Of a DNA stretch of 64,000 nt, positions 14,708 through 21,750 are shown one piece after another. The translations under genes were made by a program, and so were the position numbers. This DNA comes from an uncultured Muribaculaceae bacterium (lineage in GTDB: Bacteria; Bacteroidota; Bacteroidia; Bacteroidales; Muribaculaceae). The notes beneath the pieces were generated by a model. That model was not told the DNA's origin. It saw only the letters and a list, made by a program, of their open reading frames with translations, and ran no database searches. Where the stretch lies: assembly GCA_910584055.1 (NCBI GenBank), contig CAJTZS010000008.1, positions 40,196 to 104,195 on the forward strand, read 5' to 3'. The number at the start of each line of letters is the position of its first letter. The stretch's first letter is position 1.

Positions 14708-14976
14708 ACCTTAATCGTCTGTGTAATCTTCAACTCGCCGGAATAGCCACGGGCTTTAAGCTCGTCGATAAGCTGCCGGGGCGTGAAGTTGGCGAGGTCG
14801 GGATTGGTGAACACTCTCTTTAATTTCTTTCGTGAGTGGTGGTATTCGCGTTTCGCGGCGTTCACACACTCCTTGCATCGGTAACTCAGGCCGTCGGGAG
14901 CCGATGCCATTCTCCCGAAGCTCTCCAGCGGTAACTCGCGGTTACAGCCGGAGCAGATTTTGGTCGTTTCAGACAT
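14704..14976 (-). CDS. small zinc-ribbon protein (90 aa)
   Basis: The N-terminal half has two CxxC knuckles, ICSGCNRELPLESF and YRCKECVNAAKRE, with the spacing of a treble-clef/HNH-associated zinc ribbon. The rest is basic (HHSRKKLKRVF) and ends with a short helix-strand unit (TPRQLIDELKARGYSGELKI). Phages often carry such proteins as DNA-binding or HNH-related factors; no HNH catalytic residues are evident here. It overlaps the next gene by 4 nt. Confidence 0.68.
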   Translation of the reverse strand: MSETTKICSGCNRELPLESFGRMASAPDGLSYRCKECVNAAKREYHHSRKKLKRVFTNPDLANFTPRQLIDELKARGYSGELKITQTIKV

Positions 14977-15061
14977 AATTATTACAGATATTGTTGATAT
15001 AACGATTATTACCTATATTTTGCACAGTATAAAACCGCGCTGAACTCGGTACGATTTTTAT

Positions 15062-15550
15062 TCAGTTTTCGCTGTTTTTTCCTTTGTCGCGGTGTCGCTT
15101 GACATATATTTTCTTTCTAACCCGGTCGAGGCGTTTTTTGACCGAGTTGTAGTTTGTATCATTGAACTCTATGCCGTGCATCGCCATCCATGCCTCCAGC
15201 ATATAGTCAATGCGCGAGCCTTTGATGTATGTTTTCACATAATAGTCGTGCAGTTCGAGGTCGAACAGGTCGCGTAGAGTTTCGACGAGGGCGTTAATGC
15301 CCTGCGGCGATACATAGTTGAACTGGCGCGGGTCTTTGGCCGGGAAGGAAGGTATAGCCACGGCCACGCAGCCCTGTGGCGCGGGCCGGAGCACATAGTC
15401 CGACGGCGGCACGTCGAGGAGGGCTTTAAGACGTTTGGATTCCACGCTGCCGCGCACGAGGCGCACGGTGTACTGCGAGCCGCCGTGCCTGTGGCGGAAC
15501 CACTGCGCCATAAATGCTTCAAGAGGGAGGTAAATAAGGAAGTCGTTCAT
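15062..15550 (-). CDS. conserved phage protein with basic C-terminus (162 aa)
   Basis: The protein has an aromatic N-terminal part (PLEAFMAQWFRHRHGGSQYT), a central helical region (GINALVETLRDLFDLELHDY) and a strongly basic end (SVKKRLDRVRKKIYVKRHRD). The tail looks like a nucleic-acid-binding helix, so a regulator of late genes or a replication accessory is possible. Its position between the primase-helicase and the small zinc-ribbon gene fits an early-to-middle gene. No named family is recognised. Confidence 0.6.
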   Translation of the reverse strand: MNDFLIYLPLEAFMAQWFRHRHGGSQYTVRLVRGSVESKRLKALLDVPPSDYVLRPAPQGCVAVAIPSFPAKDPRQFNYVSPQGINALVETLRDLFDLELHDYYVKTYIKGSRIDYMLEAWMAMHGIEFNDTNYNSVKKRLDRVRKKIYVKRHRDKGKNSEN

Positions 15551-15860
15551 ATCCGGGTATTTTAGGTTTATATTTTTATTGTTAATTCAGTGGGAAAAGA
15601 GGTGTAACCGCCGGAACCGCGCAACCGCCCGGAAGAGGCAAAGGCAATCCCCACGAAGCCACGCATTTAAGATATTTTTCTTTCTTTTCAAAAAGAGAAA
15701 AATAAGGTAAATCGGTTGTCGGCGGTTGCAAAACCGGCAAACGGTGGCTTGCGGTGGCTGTGCGGTTGTCAAAGGTTGCAGACATTAAAGTGTTGATTTA
15801 TAGCGCAGTGGCGGCGGTGGCTGTGGTAACTATCGGTTTTCATAAGATTTGCTGAAAAAA
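15551..15860. other. non-coding space beside the primase, possible origin
   Basis: No convincing gene. The stretch is G/T-skewed with short repeats: GCGGTGGCTGTG occurs at 15751-15762 and 15814-15825, and GCGGTTG variants occur between. An AT-rich tract (ATTTTTCTTTCTTTTC) lies at 15670-15690. Direct repeats, an AT-rich tract and a neighbouring primase-helicase gene are what a phage replication origin may look like, but nothing here is decisive. Confidence 0.3.
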
Positions 15861-18800
15861 TCAAAAAGGAAGGCTTGATTGGCCGGAGCCGCCCGTGGAA
15901 GGCTTACTGATTTGATTTTCATGCTCTTGCTGTTCTTCCTCCGTCATGGCCGAGGTGTCGGCGGTGAGATAGAGGTGATAAAGCTGCTGCACCTGGTCGT
16001 AATCGAAAGCCAGTGCCGTATCGACATCGTAAAGCTGCCGTCCGGCGGTGCCGCCCTCTCCAAACTCCTTTACAGGCTGTCCGTACTGGTTCATCTTATA
16101 GAACTTGCGCTTGACAATGCCGAGGCATGGCGCGGAGCGTTCAAGATACTTGCGCATATCGTCTTCGGAGAGTATAAGCTGTTTTGTCGAGCGCGCCTTA
16201 TCGGTCTGATAATGCTGAATAATACGGCGGTCGCGTATTATGAGTATATTCTTCGGCTCTGAAAACTCTCTTGTCGCGGAAGTGCCGTGAAGCCTCAGGC
16301 TCGACACATTGCGGTTAATGCGAAAGTCGCCCTCCTGGTATAGCCGCCCTTCCTGATAAAGCACATGAACAAAGTTCCAGAAAGAGGCCACTTCGTCGGA
16401 GCGTTCTGTGATCGAGTGCTGTTCAACCAGCATATCGACGCAGATATCAAGAAGATTCTCGTAAGAGAAAGGCACAGGGAGGATTTTTTCAAGCGTTCTC
16501 AATGAGGCGAGCACCACAACCCAGTTCATATACATACGGTCTGACACAGTTTTGCCGCTCCGGGCGATACGGTTCACTACCTCTGTACGGGTAAGTGCGC
16601 AAAAATGGGGAAAATCCTCCACGAAGCGGTCGCGGTGTCTTACTACTTCCATAGTAAGGTGGCACACACCGCGACGGTTCAGCTCCATAAGCTCGGCGAA
16701 GCGTTGCCGTTCCTCCAGTGTGTATGTGGTCTTGTTGACAGTTATGTGCAGAATACGCGTGAACAGGGCGGGGTCGATAGTCGGCATTTCCTGACCCGAC
16801 AGGATAACGCCGCAGTTCACGTTGACACGTTCCACATCGCCGTCTTTCATCTTGCCGCGTCCTACGCCGTCCCACATTGATTTCAGCAGTTCCACCTTTC
16901 GCCACTCGATAGAGTTCTTGTATTCGTCGAAATGCACGAGGCAGTTGGCTGTCTGTTCCAAAGCCTTGTTAATGGCCGGGTATGTTTCGCCCTCGTAATT
17001 TATCGGCTTGTTCGAGCTTGTAAAAAAGCCTTTCATGGCTTTGCCAAGCTGTGATTTGCCCGATTGCGGCTTGCCGAAAATATTGAAAATCGGGAAAAAC
17101 TCGAACTGTTCAAAAATGAAGTCGCGGAAAAGCGTGGCGAAAATAAAAGCTATCGCCACCTTGCCGTTGTCGCCGAACACGTCGACAAACAGTTTCAGAT
17201 ACTCGGCCATCGACACGTCGGCCTTGTGGGTATAGGTGAAAGATTTCTCGAAAGCGAAGCGCAGCCGGTTGTCGCGGTACATCACCGAGAAAGCCGGGAG
17301 ATAGAAAATGCCGTAACCCCGGAGGCTCACCATTCCTATTTCATCGACGCGGATAAAACGGTCTGTATAAATGCCGTCGCCATAAGCGAAGAATCCCTCC
17401 GGCTGCCAGCCGAGGGTGCGGATACGTTTGGCCGATTCGCTCTTTCTGAAGATGTATTCCTCGACGCGCATAAGGTCGTCGATTTTGCCGAGCCACACAT
17501 AACGCCCGGCAATGTTTATCTTCTTTCTGAACAGAGCGAGATTCACGAGGTCGTCCGGCTCCAGAGGTATAATGGCGTCGTGGCCAAGGTTGTTGACGAT
17601 TTTATAAAGCCTCGTCATGGAGCCTTCGTCGGGAATATCGTACATAGGCAGCAGAATGAAGTTTGAAAGTCGTATGACCTCGCTCTGTTTGCCATAGGTG
17701 CAGTAGCAGTTATTGGCAATAAAGAACCCATAGCGGCTGAACAGGTCGCGCTCGTTCTCGCTCTCCGCGCCGTCCTTGCCCGATTCATTGCGCTTGCGCA
17801 TCTGCGCCGAGTTAAAGGCCAGTTTCCAGGCGGTGCGTTCCTTATATTTCTTGATAAGCTGTTCGAGATACATAGAGGCGAGTGTCGCGTCCTCTATGGC
17901 TGCGAGCATGGCGCACAAGTCCTTAATAACCTCCGTGCGTCCTAACTGCGTCGTGGGGGCGAGAAATGCTTTCTCGGCATACCACAGCACAAAATCCTGT
18001 TCTTCGAGCGAAGAAAGGATAGCCGGAGTGGTGCAATAGCTGTCGGGGTCGTTCTTTTCTGCTCCGTTGTCAAGCGGAATCTCGCGTACCACAACGCGGA
18101 ATCCGCGGTCTACGGCCTCGCGTCCGTTCTTCATCACGGCCTTTGTCCCCGGCGAATAAATCTCGCCCTCTTTGGGTATCTCGCTGTCGGGTATAAAACA
18201 AAGAGTGTCGGAAATACCTTTAATGGCCTCGAACTGCGTGGCAGTCCACTCCGTACCGAGGGCGGCCACTGCATTGTCGCTGCCGACAGACTGGAGGCGC
18301 AGCACATCGGGCGCGCCCTCCACCACATACAGGAACCCCGCCTTTCGCGCGGCTTTCCTTGCTATCTCGATGCCGAAAACGGTATTTCCTTTCTTGTAGA
18401 CGCATGAGGTCGTGGAATTGAGATATTTGCAGTCCGTATTATCGTCAAGGCTCCGGGCGGTATATGCTATCACGCGCCCGAACCTGTCGCGTATGGGTAT
18501 GGTGATACGGTTGGCGAACATGAAAGAGAAGTGTCCGTCCTCTCTCTTCCTGATCATGCCGGTGTCAAGAAGTGCTTCGAGGCTGACGCCTTTCTGTTTG
18601 ACGAACTCGAAAAACTCTTTGGGATAAGGAGCATAACCTATCCCGTTTGCCCGGCAATATTCAAGCGTCCAGCGTTTCGAGGCGTAAGAGCAGGCGCGTT
18701 TGGCCGCGGTGTTGCCGGCCACAAGCGACTGCTCGAAAAACTGCTGCACCGTTTCCAGTGCCGCGAGGTCGCCCTCACGCTGAAGGGCGAGCTTGCGCTG

Positions 18801-19112
18801 CTCGTCGGTAAGGTTGTGGGGAGCTTCCTCGACGGGTATGTTATACAGCCCGGCTATATGGCGTATAGCGTCGGGGTATGACATATTCCTGTTTTCCATA
18901 AGGAATCTCACGGCTCCGCCACCCTCGCCGCAACTGAAGCATTTGTATATGTTGCGTCGCGGGTCGACATGGAAAGATGCCGTGCGCTCGGAGTGGAAAG
19001 GGCACAGCCCTGTCCAGCCGGAGCCGCTGCGCCGCAACTGCACGAAATCTTTCACGACATCGTATATCTGCACCGCGTCGAGAACAGCGTCTATCGTTTT
19101 CTGCGCTATCAT
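15861..19112 (-). CDS. phage DNA primase-helicase fusion
   Basis: I start it at MIAQKTIDAVLDAV (19112), 3 nt past the upstream stop codon. The N-terminus is a DnaG-type CHC2 zinc finger (LCPFH..KCFSC: C37, H40, C58, C61), followed by a primase catalytic region with a Toprim motif (VVEGAPDVLRL) and DPDSY. The last ~400 residues are a P-loop ATPase with Walker A FGKPQSGKSQLGK (about residue 680) and Walker B CLVHFDEYKNS, as in replicative primase-helicases of Bacteroidales elements. At 1083 aa it is complete. It would start and unwind phage DNA replication. Ends near GGSGQSSLPF. Confidence 0.88.
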   Translation of the reverse strand: MIAQKTIDAVLDAVQIYDVVKDFVQLRRSGSGWTGLCPFHSERTASFHVDPRRNIYKCFSCGEGGGAVRFLMENRNMSYPDAIRHIAGLYNIPVEEAPHNLTDEQRKLALQREGDLAALETVQQFFEQSLVAGNTAAKRACSYASKRWTLEYCRANGIGYAPYPKEFFEFVKQKGVSLEALLDTGMIRKREDGHFSFMFANRITIPIRDRFGRVIAYTARSLDDNTDCKYLNSTTSCVYKKGNTVFGIEIARKAARKAGFLYVVEGAPDVLRLQSVGSDNAVAALGTEWTATQFEAIKGISDTLCFIPDSEIPKEGEIYSPGTKAVMKNGREAVDRGFRVVVREIPLDNGAEKNDPDSYCTTPAILSSLEEQDFVLWYAEKAFLAPTTQLGRTEVIKDLCAMLAAIEDATLASMYLEQLIKKYKERTAWKLAFNSAQMRKRNESGKDGAESENERDLFSRYGFFIANNCYCTYGKQSEVIRLSNFILLPMYDIPDEGSMTRLYKIVNNLGHDAIIPLEPDDLVNLALFRKKINIAGRYVWLGKIDDLMRVEEYIFRKSESAKRIRTLGWQPEGFFAYGDGIYTDRFIRVDEIGMVSLRGYGIFYLPAFSVMYRDNRLRFAFEKSFTYTHKADVSMAEYLKLFVDVFGDNGKVAIAFIFATLFRDFIFEQFEFFPIFNIFGKPQSGKSQLGKAMKGFFTSSNKPINYEGETYPAINKALEQTANCLVHFDEYKNSIEWRKVELLKSMWDGVGRGKMKDGDVERVNVNCGVILSGQEMPTIDPALFTRILHITVNKTTYTLEERQRFAELMELNRRGVCHLTMEVVRHRDRFVEDFPHFCALTRTEVVNRIARSGKTVSDRMYMNWVVVLASLRTLEKILPVPFSYENLLDICVDMLVEQHSITERSDEVASFWNFVHVLYQEGRLYQEGDFRINRNVSSLRLHGTSATREFSEPKNILIIRDRRIIQHYQTDKARSTKQLILSEDDMRKYLERSAPCLGIVKRKFYKMNQYGQPVKEFGEGGTAGRQLYDVDTALAFDYDQVQQLYHLYLTADTSAMTEEEQQEHENQISKPSTGGSGQSSLPF

Positions 19113-19114
19113 GG

Positions 19115-19321
19115 CTACACCTGTCGTTTCCAGAAGCGTAAAATTTCGCTTCCGAGATAGAACTTTACTTTGCGGTTTCCGATAGTACGATAGCCGCATT
19201 TGATAATTCTTTGCTTATCGGTATAAAGCCGCAAGGTATCGCGGTGTATTCCAAGTAGCTCACAGGTTTGGCTTATGGAATAACGTGCAGTTGCAATAAT
19301 TTGGGGTTCGGTAGCTTTCAT
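19115..19321 (-). CDS. small helix-turn-helix protein (excisionase/MerR-like)
   Basis: The 68-aa protein contains a winged-helix type HTH: ISQTCELLGIHRDTLRLYTD, then a strand pair GYRTIGNRKVKFYLGSEIL. This matches the excisionase-family DNA-binding fold (helix-turn-helix_17 type). It ends 3 nt before the primase start and begins 15 nt after the next gene, so it belongs to the early operon. It may be an Xis-like factor or an early regulator. Confidence 0.75.
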   Translation of the reverse strand: MKATEPQIIATARYSISQTCELLGIHRDTLRLYTDKQRIIKCGYRTIGNRKVKFYLGSEILRFWKRQV

Positions 19322-19335
19322 ATACGGGAACCTTA

Positions 19336-19584
19336 TTATTTAACTGTTTCCGGGAATAGCACGTCGACAGTTGAGCCGAAAGCAACTGCGATGCGCTCTT
19401 TGGCTCTTTGATTAGGCGTTTGAATACCCGACAGCCATTGCCTTACGGTTGATTCTTCGCGGCAAGTTATTTCGGCTATTTTTGATATAAAAGCCTGTGC
19501 CGGATTTGGTTTCTCCTTTTCTTCAAGGTAGAGTTCCTTTAGTGATTTTTGCTCCATATAATCGTATTTACATTTTTTAACCAT
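19336..19584 (-). CDS. HTH regulator, first gene of the leftward early operon
   Basis: The 82-aa protein has an XRE-like core (ISKIAEITCREESTVRQWLS, then GIQTPNQRAKERIAVAFG). It is read leftward from the promoter near 19700 and faces the rightward repressor gene, the usual place of a Cro or Cox-type switch protein. The start could also be the Met at 19557 (MEQKSLKELYLEE). An operator palindrome lies just upstream (19591-19616), in its leader. Confidence 0.7.
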   Translation of the reverse strand: MVKKCKYDYMEQKSLKELYLEEKEKPNPAQAFISKIAEITCREESTVRQWLSGIQTPNQRAKERIAVAFGSTVDVLFPETVK

Positions 19585-19590
19585 TGGGCA

Positions 19591-19749
19591 ACAAATATAT
19601 TACGCAATATATTTGTTATATTAGGAAATAATAGTTACCTTTGCATCAAGAAATAATCTTATTGCTTGTTGTTGTGAATGATCACGACAATGCAAAGGTA
19701 GCTAATTTAATTGATATAACGTAATATTAGCATTAAATATTGCGTAATA
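19591..19749. promoter_or_regulatory. lysogeny switch: face-to-face promoters and operators
   Basis: A rightward promoter (TTTG 19612-19615, TACCTTTG 19636-19643, 20 nt apart) and a leftward -7 box (CAAAGGTA on +, 19693-19700) point at each other. A 26-bp near-perfect palindrome (19591-19616, core TATTACGCAATAT) overlaps the -33 of the first; the exact inverse core ATATTGCGTAATA is at 19737-19749 and a related half-site (AACGTAATATTA) at 19718-19729, near the -33 region of the second. A shared repressor could thus choose between the two genes. Confidence 0.65.
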
Positions 19750-19765
19750 ATTACTAAAACTTGTA

Positions 19766-20281
19766 ATGGCACGATACAGACTACTTGAATTGAGAAAAGA
19801 AAACGGCAAAACGCAGAAAGAGCTTGCCGCAGCTCTCGGCGTAACACAGGGCTTTCTGTCAAGTGTAGAAAAGGGTCGCAATCCTTTTCCCGACGAGCGA
19901 GTTGCCGACCTCCGCAAAGCCTTCCCCGGAGTTGACATTACGAGATATGAAATTGATGAGGAAGAATATCCTCGCTATCTTGAATCGGTAGGCAGCAACA
20001 ATAAGTTTTCGGAGATTAGAATAAATGACCCCGAAGCCTTGCGGCAGATACTCGGAGTCCTGGAGCGCATAGACCGCGACACAGACAAGGCGAGAGGGGG
20101 CGATGATGAAGAAATACAAAGATTGCGCGATGACAACGCGCGTTTATGTTCCCGGCTTGATGAGTTACAAAAGAAATACGACGATTGCCGAGATAGGGAG
20201 ATAGACCTACGAGAAGAAATATGGCGTTTGCGAGAGCTACTAACAGCCAATGGAATCTCTTACACTCAAGAAAAAAAATGA
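19766..20281 (+). CDS. XRE-family phage repressor with coiled-coil tail
   Basis: The N-terminal ~70 residues are a lambda-repressor type HTH (LLELRKENGKTQKELAAALG, VTQGFLSSVEKGRNPFPDER). The C-terminal part is a long coiled coil (DEEIQRLRDDNARLCSRLDE, KYDDCRDREIDLREEIWRLR) that would dimerise it; there is no LexA-type protease domain, so induction must not depend on RecA self-cleavage. It is the outermost gene at the right end of the element, about 140 bp from attR. Confidence 0.82.
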   Translation: MARYRLLELRKENGKTQKELAAALGVTQGFLSSVEKGRNPFPDERVADLRKAFPGVDITRYEIDEEEYPRYLESVGSNNKFSEIRINDPEALRQILGVLERIDRDTDKARGGDDEEIQRLRDDNARLCSRLDELQKKYDDCRDREIDLREEIWRLRELLTANGISYTQEKK

Positions 20282-20323
20282 TAAAAAGGGCGCGAAAGTT
20301 ATTGCCACATCAAAAAATATTAT

Positions 20324-20364
20324 TAACTTTGCAGCGTAAATCTTGCGCGCAACATACGCGCAAG
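20324..20364 (+). promoter_or_regulatory. rightward promoter and hairpin facing attR
   Basis: TAACTTTG (20324-20331) is followed at the expected start site by a perfect 8-bp hairpin (CTTGCGCG/CGCGCAAG, 20342-20364). Transcription would run through the tRNA fragment to the terminator at 20516, giving a ~175-nt RNA without an open frame. Confidence 0.45.
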
Positions 20365-20420
20365 CAGGAACGGGCTTTAAGCAACTAATTATTAACCAGT
20401 CGTTTACGATTGGAGAAAGT

Positions 20421-20479
20421 TGTCTGGAAAGCGTGTGTGCGCCAAAAGCGTACCGCGAGTTCGAATCTCGCTCACTCCG
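20421..20479 (+). other. attR: 3' part of a tRNA-Ser(GGA) gene
   Basis: From the anticodon loop on (CTGGAAA, anticodon GGA) the sequence is a normal class II tRNA-Ser: variable arm, T-arm GCGAG-TTCGAAT-CTCGC, and acceptor strand TCACTCC plus G. The 5' half is not there: the preceding bases cannot pair as acceptor (GGAGTGA expected) or D-arm. This is the usual footprint of integration into the 3' half of a tRNA gene; the intact tRNA should lie at the left end, outside the window. Confidence 0.8.
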
Positions 20480-20486
20480 CAAGAAA

Positions 20487-20516
20487 AGAGGCAGGAATCA
20501 ATGGAGTCCTGCCTCT
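20487..20516. terminator. tRNA terminator, bidirectional
   Basis: AGAGGCAGGA pairs with TCCTGCCTCT (10 bp, loop of 10) and is followed by TTC; on the minus strand the stem is followed by TTTTCTT, so it can also end the leftward efflux operon, whose last stop is 8 nt away. Confidence 0.75.
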
Positions 20517-20523
20517 TTCACAT

Positions 20524-21750
20524 TTATAAGCGATAGGAGTACAATTCCGAGAGGGCAAGCTGCAGATCGCGCCGGGTCTGCATGAGCTTCTCGTAAGAAT
20601 TGAAATAATACTCCATTTCCAAGAGATAGTCGAGCAACGAAAGCTCGCCGCCGTTCAAGGCTTTATAGAGCAATTTGTCATTGCTGTTCTTAGACAGCAC
20701 GGATTCATAGCGCACAATATTCTCTTTCAACTCTTTAGACAGCTCGAAAAGATAACGCAGGCGGCTATGATATCTCAACCGGGCGTCATCCATGCTTTGT
20801 TCGGCTACGGCAACTTCCGCACGAGCATGCTTGACACGATGCCTGTTCTCCCACAGAGGAATGCTGACGCCTATCTTTACTCCTTGCCATCCTTCATCCG
20901 GCGTGAATTCACCGGCATAACCGACAGAAAGTTTTGGCAATCCCATGGCCTTAGACACTCCGACACCTCTTTTCGCCACTTCTATCTCCTGTCTCATGTG
21001 CCCGAAAGCGGGATTGGCAACTTCCGCCTCTGCTATCCATTGGCTGAAATCAGCGGGAAGCGCTGTCGTCGCGACATACGCAGTGTCATTTATTTCCACA
21101 GGATTTCCACCATTGAGCAATGACAACTGCGATATCAACTGCCGCCTCTCCAGGTCCACGGCCTGCAAATCATTCTCAATATTGGTCAGATTGAGCATCG
21201 CCTTGTTGAATTCTATCTGTGTGGCATCGCCTAACTCCAACTTCCTTTCGTAAGCTTTCACTATTTCTTTTGCATTCGTTAGCTGGCGAGAATAAAGCGT
21301 TGCCAGAGCATTGTTATAAACAAGTTCTATGCAATATTGCTCCGCCGTAAGAAGCAGCTGCATCCTTTGGGTCCGCAATTGCAAGTCTGCCGCCACATTC
21401 TGCGCGTCAGCAAGTTTCCCCTTCTTGGAATATAATGTCGGGAAATCGAAACTCTGACTGATACCTATATCCTTTCTTGCGCCGCCATGTATCCCCGGAA
21501 GATAACCGAGTTCAAACTCCGGATTCTCGGGAGCCAGACCGGTACGGTTACCGATCTTTTGAGCTTCAGTAGCGCGGGTAAACGCCGCCAAAGTGCTGCT
21601 GTTGCGCTCAATATCAGCAAGCACTCCGGCAAACTGCCCCCCTTGAGCCAACACAGGCAACCCAACCATCATCAATAACCCCATTACACCCCATTTAACC
21701 CTATTAAGCCCCATTACGCCCCATATCTCCCCTATATATTTATTTCTCAT
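20524..21750 (-). CDS. TolC-family outer-membrane efflux channel
   Basis: The protein has the long helical repeats of the outer-membrane efflux family (EFELGYLPGIHGGARKDIGI; YNNALATLYSRQLTNAKEIV; SKELKENIVRYESVLSKNSN). It would be the outer-membrane exit of the RND pump encoded upstream. I take the start at MRNKYIGEIWG (21750), overlapping the pump gene by 11 nt. The next ~25 codons lie in an intergenic-type repeat (GGGnnTAATGGGG units), so the true start may be further in (MGLLMMVGLPVLAQG, which alone makes a good signal peptide). Confidence 0.85.
   Translation of the reverse strand: MRNKYIGEIWGVMGLNRVKWGVMGLLMMVGLPVLAQGGQFAGVLADIERNSSTLAAFTRATEAQKIGNRTGLAPENPEFELGYLPGIHGGARKDIGISQSFDFPTLYSKKGKLADAQNVAADLQLRTQRMQLLLTAEQYCIELVYNNALATLYSRQLTNAKEIVKAYERKLELGDATQIEFNKAMLNLTNIENDLQAVDLERRQLISQLSLLNGGNPVEINDTAYVATTALPADFSQWIAEAEVANPAFGHMRQEIEVAKRGVGVSKAMGLPKLSVGYAGEFTPDEGWQGVKIGVSIPLWENRHRVKHARAEVAVAEQSMDDARLRYHSRLRYLFELSKELKENIVRYESVLSKNSNDKLLYKALNGGELSLLDYLLEMEYYFNSYEKLMQTRRDLQLALSELYSYRL

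Noticed and set aside
15582..15785. 67-codon frame (-) between phage genes
   Set aside because: Pro/Leu-rich, two rival frames of equal quality, lies in repeat-containing space; not called.
1..20480. Integrase, portal, tail and lysis genes
   Set aside because: Looked for but not seen; they are presumably left of the window, so the element is described as partial.
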